The notes under the pieces: generated by a model
Databases searched by the model: none
What the model was told of the DNA's origin: nothing
The model's input: the letters and a program-made list of their open reading frames with translations, nothing else
Position numbers and translations under genes: made by a program
Shown here: positions 19,875-28,873 of the stretch, in pieces
Layout of the letters: the number at the start of each line of letters is the position of its first letter
Position numbering within the stretch: position 1 is the stretch's first letter
Assembly: GCA_022772305.1 (NCBI GenBank)
Contig: JALFAQ010000058.1
Coordinates: 1 to 64,000 of the forward strand
DNA: 64,000 nt
Reading direction: 5' to 3'
Origin: Corynebacterium glucuronolyticum
GTDB lineage: Bacteria > Actinomycetota > Actinomycetes > Mycobacteriales > Mycobacteriaceae

Positions 19875-20064
19875 CGGAATATAATTTTGCTGCCCCGGTT
19901 CGTCATACGTTTAGTGTTTAAATCTGCAAAATCGCAGCTTGCGTCGTTGGTTTTCGGACTAGGTCTGCGGTCACGGGGGTAGGAAAACCTCTGGTTCCTG
20001 TAGCTGCTGTGTGGGTTAGCTATAACGGGGAGTAGGTCGTGCCGAATCGTCATTTGGAGGAAAA

Positions 20065-20973
20065 ATGAGCCTATTTAAAAAAGCCATCTTTGGAGCTGTT
20101 TTTTCAGTGGTTTTGGTTTTTTCTGGAACATCGTCGTTTGCGGATGAATTATCTTTTGCGGGTGAAGACGTAGTGCTCGAAGCAGACTTTGAAAATCACC
20201 CTGATTTGTATTGGACTGCCGAGAGAATGGAGGGAGCGGAACTCAATTCCGATGAAGACTCTCTAGATAGCTTTGTCACCTATGCGGCCAGCGAGCCAGA
20301 GAAACAAGACTACGTTCCCAAAACCATCGGTCGCCTGTATTTTACAAATGCACACGGAGAAGATCGGGCTTGTTCTGCCTCCGTTGTGAATTCGAGTACG
20401 CAGAACATCATTATTACGGCAGCACATTGTGTTTACACGCGTAATACTGGGTGGAATAAGAACATCGTCTTTATTCCCGCCTACGAAAATGGTGCGGCCC
20501 CGTTCGGTCGGTGGCGCTCGGTAGGGAAGGTAGCTTCGAGTGCTTTTACCAAGAATAATGTGAACAAATATGATTACGCATTTGTAAAACTTGCCAATGA
20601 GAATGGCAAGACTGTGCAAGAAACTGTAGGCGGAAATGGGATAGAGGTAGATCAAGGATTCGAACATTCTGGGGTCGTTTTTTGGGGTTATCCTTCGATT
20701 ATGAATGGGAAAACCAATAGAAGCATATGGAAATGCATAGGTGACACCGCACGGCGCGCTCCTAAATCAGACGATGCGGTGATGGAATGTGGTTTAGCCG
20801 GTGGAGCAAGTGGTGGTCCGTGGTTTATAAGGATGGATTCTGCTGATTCAGGTCAGATTTTCGCTGTTTATTCTCGAACTTCCACAGGTAATGGCAACGT
20901 AGCCTATGCAGCCCCGCTTACTAACGAGACACTAAGCTTGCTTAAAACCACTGAGGAGAGCTTTATTCAGTAA
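20065..20973 (+). CDS. Secreted trypsin-like (chymotrypsin-fold) serine protease
   Basis: 302 residues with a clear signal peptide (FKKAIFGAVFSVVLVFSGTSSFA) and a propeptide-like acidic stretch before the catalytic domain at about residue 85. The triad is visible: His in IIITAAHCVY, Asp in KYDYAFVKLA, Ser in GLAGGASGGPW. Cys residues flank the His loop (RACSAS and AAHC) and the Ser loop (WKCIGD and MECGLAGG), giving two probable disulfides. The fold and spacing resemble extracellular glutamyl endopeptidase/V8-like proteases, but specificity cannot be read. GGAGGAAAA precedes the ATG. The gene is visibly AT-richer than its neighbours, and lies divergent to the surface protein gene, so both may be part of an acquired accessory segment. 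Confidence 0.88.
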   Translation: MSLFKKAIFGAVFSVVLVFSGTSSFADELSFAGEDVVLEADFENHPDLYWTAERMEGAELNSDEDSLDSFVTYAASEPEKQDYVPKTIGRLYFTNAHGEDRACSASVVNSSTQNIIITAAHCVYTRNTGWNKNIVFIPAYENGAAPFGRWRSVGKVASSAFTKNNVNKYDYAFVKLANENGKTVQETVGGNGIEVDQGFEHSGVVFWGYPSIMNGKTNRSIWKCIGDTARRAPKSDDAVMECGLAGGASGGPWFIRMDSADSGQIFAVYSRTSTGNGNVAYAAPLTNETLSLLKTTEESFIQ

Positions 20974-21044
20974 ATCCGCTAAGTCTTCTGCTAAAACAAG
21001 CATTTACCTTACACAGTTGCCTCTGGGTAGCTTCTAAAGGGATA

Positions 21045-21085
21045 TGGCCTCCAGCCATTCGAATGACTGGAGGCCACATTCTTGT
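21045..21085. terminator. Bidirectional terminator between protease and glgB
   Basis: 10-bp stem tggcctccag/ctggaggcca (21045-21054 and 21067-21076) whose loop contains a second small palindrome, followed by cattcttgttt on the plus strand. Confidence 0.8.
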
Positions 21086-21122
21086 TTACTCTAGTTCAGA
21101 GTGTAGCATTTCTCAGGATGCT

Positions 21123-23306
21123 CTAGAATTCCTGCCACGCGTAGAACTGTGCGCTCATCGCGGGGATATGGACGGAAATGGATTGATCGCAGCCATCCCA
21201 CGGACGATCCTCAGTGTGGGCTTCAAACTCGAGGAAGTTGCCGGCTCCTTCGTACACGTCCTCATCGGTGTTAAGGATTCGCTTCCACGTGCCCGCCTCC
21301 GGGACACCGACGGTGTAGTTCGGCTGGGAGTAGCCACCAAAGTTGTATACACACAGCACCTTCGAGCCGTCGTCGCCCGTGCGGACAAAGGCAAGGATGT
21401 TGTTGTCTGCATCGTCTGCCTTGATCCACCGGAAGCCCTCGGGCTTGAAGTCGAGGGAGTACAGGGCGGGGCTCTCCGTGTACACAGAGTTCAGGTCGTG
21501 GGTAAGCTTTTGAATACCGCGGTGATACTCGCCTTCCCATCCATCCATGTCCGCCCAGTACAGCGATTCGGCCTCGTTCCATTCGCCAACTTGACCGAAA
21601 TCTTGTCCCTGGAAGAGAAGCTGCTTACCTGGGTGGCCCCACATGAATGCGAGGAGAGTACGCAGACCAGCGGCCTTGTTCCATGCATCGCCAGGCATCT
21701 TCTGCCACAGCGTGCCCTTGCCATGTACCACCTCATCGTGGGAAATGGGAAGAACGAAGCGCTCACTGTAGTGGTACACCATGGCGAAGGTGACTTCGTT
21801 GTGGTGGTAGGAGCGGTGAATGGGATCGTGGCTGAAGTACTCGAGCGTGTCGTGCATCCAGCCCATATTCCACTTGAAGGTGAACCCGAGTCCACCATTA
21901 GAAGTGAAGTCGGTGACTCCCGGCCAGCTCGTGGATTCCTCAGCAATAGTGACAATACCCGGATGGTTCTTGTGAACGGTCGCGTTCATTTCCTGGAGGA
22001 ACTGAACGGCCTCGAGGTTTTCGCGACCACCGTACTGGTTCGGTGTCCACTCGCCGTCCTCGCGGGAGTAGTCCAGGTACAGCATGCTGGCCACGGCATC
22101 TACGCGCAGACCATCGATGTGGAATTCATCGACCCAGTACAGGGCGTTGGCGACGAGGAAATTGCGCACCTCATTGCGGCCGAAGTTAAAAACGTACGTG
22201 CCCCAATCCTTTTGCTCACCACGACGCCAGTCGGGGTGCTCGTATAGTGGGGAACCGTCGAACCGGGCGAGAGCCCACTCGTCCTTGGGGAAGTGCGCGG
22301 GAACCCAATCCAAGATGACGCCGATGCCACGGGCGTGGAAGGCATCAATAAGCGCACGGAGATCATCGGGAGAGCCGAACCTAGATGTGGGGGCGTAGTA
22401 GCCGGTGACCTGGTAACCCCAGGATCCGCCAAAGGGGTGCTCCGATACGGGAAGGAATTCAACGTGCGTGTACCCCATGCCGTCGACGTAATCGACGAGT
22501 TCATCGGCGAGTTGCTGGTAGCTCAAGCCCTGTTTCCAACTGCCTAGGTGCACTTCGTACACGCTCATCGGTTCCGTCGTGGGGAACGTTTCCGCACGGG
22601 CGCTGATCCACTCGTCGTCTTGCCACTCGTAGGAGGAGCTGGTGACAACGGAGCCGGTCGCCGGCGGGGTTTCCGCGAGGCGAGCCATCGGGTCGGCCTT
22701 CTCAAGGCGCTGGCCCGATTCAGTGTGGATGGCGTACTTGTATACGGTGCCCTCCGTGAGACCGGGGATGAAGATTTCCCACACGCCGGAGCTGCCCATG
22801 GCACGCATCGGGTACTGGGAGGGGTTCCAACTACAGAAGTCACCGACCACGGCGACACCCTTGGCGGCAGGTGCCCACACCGCAAAGGAGGTACCGGTGA
22901 CTTCTCCGAGCTCGGTCTCGTAGGTGTGGACGTGCGAACCCAGCACCTCCCAGAGGCGCTCGTGGCGGCCCTCGCCAATGAGGTAAATGTCTTGATCACC
23001 GAGGGTGGGCAGGAAGAAATAGGGGTCGGCTTTTTCCACGGCATCGACAAGCGGGTACTTGACGCTGAAACGGTAGTCGCGCGGGGTTCCGTCATCTAGG
23101 TGGATTGCCCAGATGTCATCGCCGAGTGATTCCATCGGCACGCTATCGCCGTCGATAAGCAAAAAGACACCCTCCGCGCCTACCTGTCGCGTACGAACGA
23201 TGGCCCCATAATCGGTGGCGTGAAAACCGTAGTGATCGTGGGGGCAATAGTGCTGGCACCGGCGCAGAAGATCGAGGTCGGTTTGGGGGATTGCAAGAGA
23301 CTGCAT
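21123..23306 (-). CDS. glgB: 1,4-alpha-glucan branching enzyme GlgB
   Basis: GH13 enzyme that introduces alpha-1,6 branches into linear alpha-1,4 glucan. 727 residues: an N-terminal N1/CBM48 pair (GTSFAVWAPAAKGVAVVGDFCSWN), a TIM-barrel with region I VEFLPVSEHPFGGSWGYQ, nucleophile region GLRVDAVASMLYLDYSR, acid/base IVTIAEESTSWPG and VLPISHDEVVHGKGTL, then the C-terminal beta domain. It begins 22 bases after glgE, with GAGAGGAA before the ATG, so both are one operon. Together they form the GlgE pathway that turns maltose-1-phosphate into branched glucan (glycogen or capsular alpha-glucan). Confidence 0.97.
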   Translation of the reverse strand: MQSLAIPQTDLDLLRRCQHYCPHDHYGFHATDYGAIVRTRQVGAEGVFLLIDGDSVPMESLGDDIWAIHLDDGTPRDYRFSVKYPLVDAVEKADPYFFLPTLGDQDIYLIGEGRHERLWEVLGSHVHTYETELGEVTGTSFAVWAPAAKGVAVVGDFCSWNPSQYPMRAMGSSGVWEIFIPGLTEGTVYKYAIHTESGQRLEKADPMARLAETPPATGSVVTSSSYEWQDDEWISARAETFPTTEPMSVYEVHLGSWKQGLSYQQLADELVDYVDGMGYTHVEFLPVSEHPFGGSWGYQVTGYYAPTSRFGSPDDLRALIDAFHARGIGVILDWVPAHFPKDEWALARFDGSPLYEHPDWRRGEQKDWGTYVFNFGRNEVRNFLVANALYWVDEFHIDGLRVDAVASMLYLDYSREDGEWTPNQYGGRENLEAVQFLQEMNATVHKNHPGIVTIAEESTSWPGVTDFTSNGGLGFTFKWNMGWMHDTLEYFSHDPIHRSYHHNEVTFAMVYHYSERFVLPISHDEVVHGKGTLWQKMPGDAWNKAAGLRTLLAFMWGHPGKQLLFQGQDFGQVGEWNEAESLYWADMDGWEGEYHRGIQKLTHDLNSVYTESPALYSLDFKPEGFRWIKADDADNNILAFVRTGDDGSKVLCVYNFGGYSQPNYTVGVPEAGTWKRILNTDEDVYEGAGNFLEFEAHTEDRPWDGCDQSISVHIPAMSAQFYAWQEF

Positions 23307-23327
23307 TGTAATTAAATTCCTCTCAAT

Positions 23328-25265
23328 CTATCTCCACGCAAGGTGTGCGCGGTGCTCGGGGGCGACAGGTGGTAATTCGAAAATGTGGGCCACGTTCTTG
23401 TACGGCTCAAGCCGGATGTAGTTGACCTTGGAGAAGTCGTATTCCTCGCCTGAGATCAGGTCATGGACGGCGAATGTATCGCTGTCGCTGAGGCCCAAAG
23501 CATCCATGTCGAGGGTGAGCATGCCGGACTGTGCGTAGTGGGAATCGAGGTTCACCACGATGAGAAGCGTGTTCCCACTTTCCGGATCCACCTTGGAGTA
23601 TACAAGCATCTGGTCGTTTGTGAGTTCGTGGAAGTGAATGTTGCGCAGTTGCTGTAGCGCGGGGTTCTTCCTCCGGATGAGGTTCAACAGTCCAAGGTAT
23701 CCGGACAAGTTCTCCTGCGTGTAATCGCGCGGGCGGAGCTCGTACTTCTCCGAGTGCTTGTATTCCTCGGAGCCCGGTTCCACCGCCTCATGCTCATACA
23801 GTTCAAATCCGGAGTAGATGCCCCACACCGGACTCATCGTGGCGGCGAGGGTAGCGCGGATGGCGAACATCGCACGGCCACCGTATTGCAGGCTGGCGTG
23901 GAGGATATCCGGGGTGTTGGTGAACAGGTTGGCGCGAGAGATATCTGCCATCTGGGAGATCTCTGTGGCGAACTGCGTGAGCTCCTTCTTGGTGGTCTTC
24001 CATGTGAAGTAGTTGTAGCTCTGGCTGAAACCGACCTTGGACAGGCCGTACAGGCGTGGGGGACGCGTGAAGGCTTCGGCGAGGAAGATGACTTCTGGGT
24101 GCTTCGAGTGAACCTCGGAAATGAGCCAGTGCCAGAAGTTCGCCGGCTTGGTGTGGGGGTTATCCACGCGGAAGGTCTTCACGCCTCGGTTAATCCACAG
24201 GAGCACGATCTCGAGGATCTTGGGGTAGATCGTCTTTCGGGCGTTGTCGAAGTTCAGGGGGTAAATGTCCTGGTATTTCTTCGGTGGGTTCTCGGCAAAG
24301 GCGATGGTGTTATCCGGGAGGATGGTGAAGAACTCCGGGTGTTCCTTGGCCCATGGGTGGTCGGGCGCGCACTGCAGTGCGAGGTCGATGGCGATTTCCA
24401 TGTCGAGTTCCTCGGCGCGTGCGACCAGGGCTTCGAAATCCTCAACAGTGCCAAGAGCGGGGTGGACAGCCTCATGTCCGCCTTCGTCGGAGCCGATAGC
24501 CCACGGGGAGCCCACATCGCCCAGCTCTGCAATGAGGGTGTTGTCCTTGCCCTTGCGGTTTACCTTGCCAATGGGGTGGATAGGGGGCAGGTAGACGGTG
24601 TCGAACCCCATCTCCTTGATGCGGGGCAATTCGTCAGCGGTGGTGGCGAATGTGCCATGGATCGGGTTGCCATTGTCATCGACGCCGCCCGTGGAGCGGG
24701 GGAAGATTTCGTACCAGGAAGCAACCAGCGCCTTGCGGCGCTCCACAAAAATGCGGTATTCGGTTGTGCGGGTGAGGAAGTGGCGCAGTGGTGCGGCTTC
24801 CTCCGTAGCCTGCATTGTACGGTGAATCTTGTCTGCGAGCGGTGCGTCGGAGTGCAGCAGATCGACGATCTCGGTGAGTCCTGCTTCTTTGCAGAGCTGA
24901 GCACCGATCTCAATGTCGTTGGCCATTTCGGCTTCTGACTGGCCGGCATCGAGCTTGGCCTCTACCGCGTGGCGCCACGTCTTGAACGGATGATCCCAGC
25001 CCTCAATGCGGAAGCTCCACATGCCCATCTCATTGGGTACAAAAAGGGCATTGAACTTATCGGGTTCTTCCTCACGGGGGATCATCGGGATGGCGGTTTC
25101 TCGCCCGTGCGGGTCGGTAATGACGCAGGTAGCTCCTACCGCGTCATGTCCCTCCCTCCAGACGACGGCGAAGATGGGAATGACCTCACCTACGGCGCCT
25201 TTTGCTGGATAGGAACCACAGTTAATTACGGGTCGGATGTCATCAATGGCAATGCGTCCAGTCAT
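23328..25265 (-). CDS. glgE: Alpha-1,4-glucan:maltose-1-phosphate maltosyltransferase GlgE
   Basis: Transfers maltose from alpha-maltose-1-phosphate to the non-reducing end of alpha-1,4-glucans; a GH13 subfamily 3 enzyme. 645 residues. Landmarks: N-terminal RIAIDDIRPVINCG and PIFAVVWREGHDAVGA, substrate region YLPPIHPIGKVNRKGKDN, nucleophile FRVDNPHTKPANFW, acid/base VIFLAEAFTRPPRLY, and QSYNYFTWK. No key substitutions seen. ATG at 25265 follows TAGGCT by seven bases with no Shine-Dalgarno sequence, so the operon mRNA may be leaderless. TreS or GlgM, which would supply maltose-1-phosphate, are not in this window. Confidence 0.97.
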   Translation of the reverse strand: MTGRIAIDDIRPVINCGSYPAKGAVGEVIPIFAVVWREGHDAVGATCVITDPHGRETAIPMIPREEEPDKFNALFVPNEMGMWSFRIEGWDHPFKTWRHAVEAKLDAGQSEAEMANDIEIGAQLCKEAGLTEIVDLLHSDAPLADKIHRTMQATEEAAPLRHFLTRTTEYRIFVERRKALVASWYEIFPRSTGGVDDNGNPIHGTFATTADELPRIKEMGFDTVYLPPIHPIGKVNRKGKDNTLIAELGDVGSPWAIGSDEGGHEAVHPALGTVEDFEALVARAEELDMEIAIDLALQCAPDHPWAKEHPEFFTILPDNTIAFAENPPKKYQDIYPLNFDNARKTIYPKILEIVLLWINRGVKTFRVDNPHTKPANFWHWLISEVHSKHPEVIFLAEAFTRPPRLYGLSKVGFSQSYNYFTWKTTKKELTQFATEISQMADISRANLFTNTPDILHASLQYGGRAMFAIRATLAATMSPVWGIYSGFELYEHEAVEPGSEEYKHSEKYELRPRDYTQENLSGYLGLLNLIRRKNPALQQLRNIHFHELTNDQMLVYSKVDPESGNTLLIVVNLDSHYAQSGMLTLDMDALGLSDSDTFAVHDLISGEEYDFSKVNYIRLEPYKNVAHIFELPPVAPEHRAHLAWR

Positions 25266-25272
25266 GCTTATT

Positions 25273-25278
25273 AGCCTA
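25273..25278 (-). promoter_or_regulatory. -10-like TAGGCT, 7 nt before glgE
   Basis: TAGGCT on the minus strand ends seven bases before the glgE ATG. There is no clear -35 at the usual distance. Confidence 0.4.
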
Positions 25279-25468
25279 GTTAAAATTGTGTTCCCGCACG
25301 GTGGTTATAGGAATATTTATGTATTCACCTGCCTGTTTGTGCTCAACTCGGGGGGAATGGTGAGGGGTAGCTGGTCATAACCACGAAGGAGTGAAGGGGT
25401 GGTAACAGAACGGGGAGGGCATCGTGGTGGGATGAAAGGGGTAGCTACGGGAAAGCCAAGGAGTAGCG

Positions 25469-25645
25469 ATGGGAATTCCAGGGGTGCCAGCTGTGTCAGG
25501 TGCGTCAAGTGCACCAGGTGTACGAGGGGTAAAGGAGCGTGAGATGCTGTCGATTCGACGTGTGGGCGGTGGGCTGAGTGGCAGAGTACGGGAGGTAGTG
25601 CTCGAGCATGCCGGGCGGTGCACCCACATTTTCCCGCCGGCTTAG
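25469..25645 (+). CDS. Possible small ORF (58 aa) upstream of the ABC ATPase gene
   Basis: Below the ORF-track length limit. AAGGAG (25458-25463) lies five bases before the ATG. The product starts MGIPGVPAVSGASSAPG and has a basic middle (VRGVKEREMLSIRRVGG) and ends RCTHIFPPA. It resembles nothing I recognise. The stop is 14 bases before the GTG of the ABC gene, so it might act as a leader ORF coupling translation. The rest of the 25279-25468 gap shows no other feature. Coding status is uncertain. Confidence 0.3.
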   Translation: MGIPGVPAVSGASSAPGVRGVKEREMLSIRRVGGGLSGRVREVVLEHAGRCTHIFPPA

Positions 25646-25659
25646 GTAAAGATAGAGGT

Positions 25660-26502
25660 GTGATAGATGGTGCAAACGAGTACAACCCGGACTTAGTCGT
25701 TGACTTTTCTGATGTGACCTTCGCCCGCGATGGTCGGACGCTGCTGGGCCCCATTGACTGGCAGGTCGAGCTCGACGAGCGCTGGGTGGTCATCGGTCCC
25801 AACGGTGCCGGAAAGACCACGCTCATGAAGCTTGCTGGGGCATCCGAGTATCCGTCCTCAGGCACGGCATACCTGATGGGGGAGCAAGTGGGGAAGACAG
25901 ATATGCGGGATCTGCGAGCCCAGATCGGCATTAGCTCCACCGCTGTTGCACAGCGTATCCCCCCGAAGGAAAAGGTGGCGGACCTCGTCATCTCCGCGGG
26001 CTATGCCATCCTCGGTCGCTGGCGCGAGGAGTACGAGGAGATGGACTACGACCAGGCCATCGCAATTCTCGAACAGGTGGGGGCACTTCACTTGCGCGAT
26101 CGCACGTGGGGCACTCTCAGTGAGGGTGAGAAAAAGCGTGTCATGATCGCTCGCGCTCTCATGATTAATCCGGAGCTTTTGCTTCTCGACGAGCCGGGGG
26201 CAGGCTTGGATCTCGGTGGTAGGGAGGATCTCGTTCAGTTCCTGGCGGATCTCGCCGCCGATCCTGACGCTCCCGCCGTTGTGATGGTCACCCACCACGT
26301 CGAGGAGATCCCCGCCGGCTTCACCAATGCTTTGCTTCTCGACGAAGGGGAGATCATTGCCAATGGCCCCATAGACGAGGTGATGACGGACAAGAACTTG
26401 ACGGCCTGCTTCCACCAGCCCATCACCATCGACAAGATTGATGGTCGCTACTTCGCTCGTCGCCTGCGTCGTGGCGGTGCGCACCGCTCTCCAGCACAGT
26501 AA
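25660..26502 (+). CDS. ABC transporter ATP-binding protein (molybdenum-transport/YfmF-like)
   Basis: A single nucleotide-binding domain of about 280 residues: Walker A GPNGAGKTT, Q-loop region AQIGISS, signature LSEGEKKRVMIARAL, Walker B LLLLDEPGAGLD and H-loop MVTHHVEEIP. C-terminal extension is short and basic (RRLRRGGAHR). No permease gene is adjacent, so the partner is elsewhere or the protein has a regulatory role. In C. glutamicum a similar gene sits at the same place after glgE. I prefer GTG at 25660 to the listed GTG at 25618, but the ribosome binding site is weak for both. Confidence 0.85.
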   Translation: MIDGANEYNPDLVVDFSDVTFARDGRTLLGPIDWQVELDERWVVIGPNGAGKTTLMKLAGASEYPSSGTAYLMGEQVGKTDMRDLRAQIGISSTAVAQRIPPKEKVADLVISAGYAILGRWREEYEEMDYDQAIAILEQVGALHLRDRTWGTLSEGEKKRVMIARALMINPELLLLDEPGAGLDLGGREDLVQFLADLAADPDAPAVVMVTHHVEEIPAGFTNALLLDEGEIIANGPIDEVMTDKNLTACFHQPITIDKIDGRYFARRLRRGGAHRSPAQ

Positions 26503-26585
26503 ATCCAGGAAGCTTAACTGTGTGAGAAGACGGCACGCGTGCCGTCTAACAGCGAAGCCCGAATAAGAGAAGTAGAAAGATAGCA

Positions 26586-27773
26586 ATGGCTTTTACCCGC
26601 GCCGAGGTCTCTTTTCTCGCACGTCACCAAGCGGAGATCGGCGAAGCCGAAAACCACGTTGGGCTCACGAGTGCGACGGTGATCGCCGATACCGACTATC
26701 TGGGTAAGCGCTTTGGTGACTTTGGTCGAAGCGTCAGCGAATTGCTTCGCGCGCGCCGGGTTGGCGCACGCAAGGGGCTGCCCACTCACTGGATCTACCC
26801 GCTGGAAGCAGCAGAACAAGCAACGCCGCCGGCCGTCGTGGGAGAGCGTCAGCGTCGTATTCGCACCTTTTTCCCTGGCGCTCTCGTCCATGACGTGACC
26901 TGCTCCATCGGTACAGAAATAGCTACTAGTGCAAGCGATGGAGAAGAGACGAACCGCAGCCCGTTTCTCCATACTCCGGTGGTGGGGAGCGATCTGGACA
27001 TTGCCCGCGTCGCCTGCGCGCAGTACAACTCCGGCCAGCCGGTCTTCGTGGCCGATGCGCTGGCAACCACGACTAACGCCCGCGTCATCATCGCCGATCC
27101 GGCGCGTAGGTCCGGAGGGCGCCGCATCCCGCGCCCGGAGGATCTCCTTCCACCGTTGCCGGATCTCGTCGCAGCACACAGTAATGCGGAACTGGCCATC
27201 AAGTGCGCGCCGGGGATCGATTACTCCGACTGGGATGGCCTGGTGAGTGTGACAAGCGTCGACAGCGGGGTGAAGGAAGCATGCCTGTACACGCCCGGAT
27301 TGGCGGGAGGGGAGCGTCGAGAAGCAATCATCATCCGCGACGGTGTCGTCGCGGACCGGGTGACTAGCGCGGAGGTTGCTCCTGCGAGCGACAACGACAT
27401 GGTGGGTGAACCGGGTGAGTTTATCCTGGATCCCGACGGTGCCATCGTCCGCGCGGGTCTTGTGCGCGACTTTGCGGCCCGTGAGGGCTTATGGATGCTC
27501 GACCCCCGCATTGCCCACCTCACAGGGAACGCCATCCCTGCTGGGTATTCAGGCTTCCGCATCCTTGACGACGTGCTGCTGAAGAAGCTGAAAAAAGCTC
27601 TCGTTCCATATCACGCCGGAAGCGCAGAAATTCTCGTGCGGGGCGTGGACATTAATCCGGACAGCATGCGCAAGAAGCTGAAACTTAAAGGTGATACTCC
27701 CGTCTCCATCGTCATCACCCGCATCGGTAAGACGGCTCATGCGTTCATTTGTGAACCACGGCAGTGGGGTTGA
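26586..27773 (+). CDS. Class I SAM-dependent methyltransferase with THUMP-like C-terminal domain
   Basis: 395 residues. The middle holds a Rossmann-like methyltransferase core: VHDVTCSIGTEIA (motif I), VVGSDLDIARVACAQYN (acidic end of strand 2), VFVADAL and ARVIIADPARRSGGRR (a DPAR motif in place of the usual DPPY). The C terminus (KKLKKALVPYHAGSAEILVRGVDINPDSMRKKLKLKGD) matches the THUMP-like domain of actinobacterial proteins. RNA or protein substrate is unknown. GAAAGATAGCA precedes the ATG. It follows the ABC ATPase by 83 bases, probably as part of the same unit. Confidence 0.8.
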   Translation: MAFTRAEVSFLARHQAEIGEAENHVGLTSATVIADTDYLGKRFGDFGRSVSELLRARRVGARKGLPTHWIYPLEAAEQATPPAVVGERQRRIRTFFPGALVHDVTCSIGTEIATSASDGEETNRSPFLHTPVVGSDLDIARVACAQYNSGQPVFVADALATTTNARVIIADPARRSGGRRIPRPEDLLPPLPDLVAAHSNAELAIKCAPGIDYSDWDGLVSVTSVDSGVKEACLYTPGLAGGERREAIIIRDGVVADRVTSAEVAPASDNDMVGEPGEFILDPDGAIVRAGLVRDFAAREGLWMLDPRIAHLTGNAIPAGYSGFRILDDVLLKKLKKALVPYHAGSAEILVRGVDINPDSMRKKLKLKGDTPVSIVITRIGKTAHAFICEPRQWG

Positions 27774-27897
27774 AAACGCACATCGGGTTGAGTGCTTTCT
27801 CAATTGTGAAAAAATCTGTGGCCAACATTCGGGTGAAGAGCTTCATACACGCAGCGTAAGTAGGCAGCGACGGTAGCTTCAGCTGCTGTGTGCTAAT

Positions 27898-27950
27898 ACC
27901 ATAGTAGACAACTCGGACTATAAAAAAGTAACAGATTAGTCTACTATGGT
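27898..27950. repeat. Perfect 12-bp inverted repeat upstream of etfB
   Basis: accatagtagac (27898-27909) and gtctactatggt (27939-27950) with a 29-base AT-rich spacer. It lies between the methyltransferase and etfB. It could be a paired operator or the ends of a small lost element. There is no T run that would make it a typical terminator. Confidence 0.75.
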
Positions 27951-28072
27951 TTGTGTTCCTACGCTTGTGGCTCTTTGGTGAGTGCATAATAGGAGTCGTA
28001 TGTGGACGCGTTACACTCACATAGGCAACAAGCTTTCATAATATTCGAGTACAACGGACGAAAGGTGTGAAG

Positions 28073-28858
28073 ATGCCCGCGATTGCAGTGCTTGTCAAGC
28101 ACGTGCCGGACACGTGGTCCGAAAAATCATTGGAATCTGACTTCACCCTCCAGCGTGAGGGTGTAGATGAGGTTCTTGATGAGGTTAACGAGTTTGCCGT
28201 CGAGCAAGCTTTACGTTTAAAGGATCAGCTTGAGGGTGCAGAGGTTGTAGCAGTATCGGTGGGGCCAGACCGCTCCACCGAGGCGCTGCGCAAGGCAATT
28301 GCCATGGGCTGCGACCGTGCCATCCTCGTTTCCGACGAAGCTATCGCTGGCGCAGATGCGCTGGGAACCACGTGGGTTTTGACCAACGCGCTGAACACCA
28401 TCGATGATCTCAAGCTCATCGTGTGCGGTTCGGGTTCGTCCGATGGTGCCATGGGTGTGATCCCCGGGCTGCTGTCGGAGTATCGCCAAATTCCCGCCCT
28501 GACATACTGTGTGGAATCCTCCATCGAGGGAGACAAGTTGACTGCTAAGCGCGTGACCAACGCCGGGGAAACGGTCCTTTCTTCCTCTCTGCCGGCCATC
28601 TTGTCCATCACGGATAAAGCGGCGTCGCCGAGGTTCCCCAACTTCAAGTCGCTGGCTGCAGCGAAGAAAGCAGAAATCCCCACACTCACACTCACAGACC
28701 TTGGTGTCGAGCCGACACAGGTGGGACTCAATTACTCCGCTACCGTCGTCCAGAGCGCAGAGGTGCACCCGCCACGGGAGCAAGGTGAGATGATTTACGA
28801 CCACGGCCAGGGCGCAGCGGCCATCGCCGATTACCTCGAAAAAGAAAACCTGATCTAG
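28073..28858 (+). CDS. etfB: Electron transfer flavoprotein subunit beta
   Basis: Forms the ETF heterodimer with EtfA, taking electrons from acyl-CoA dehydrogenases and passing them on to the respiratory chain. The beta-type fold is seen from IAVLVKHVPDTW, DEVLDEVNEFAVEQALRLKD, VVAVSVGPDRSTEALRKAIAMGCDRAILV, and LIVCGSGSSDGAMGVIPGLL. About 261 residues, normal. AAAGG is seven bases before ATG 28073, so I prefer this to the listed GTG at 28067. It precedes etfA by 15 bases. Confidence 0.95.
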   Translation: MPAIAVLVKHVPDTWSEKSLESDFTLQREGVDEVLDEVNEFAVEQALRLKDQLEGAEVVAVSVGPDRSTEALRKAIAMGCDRAILVSDEAIAGADALGTTWVLTNALNTIDDLKLIVCGSGSSDGAMGVIPGLLSEYRQIPALTYCVESSIEGDKLTAKRVTNAGETVLSSSLPAILSITDKAASPRFPNFKSLAAAKKAEIPTLTLTDLGVEPTQVGLNYSATVVQSAEVHPPREQGEMIYDHGQGAAAIADYLEKENLI

Positions 28859-28873
28859 GAAGGGAGTTCGAAA

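Noticed and set aside
21063-22247. Plus-strand ORFs opposite glgB and glgE (394 aa each)
   Set aside because: Shadow frames of GH13 genes that have full catalytic motifs on the minus strand.
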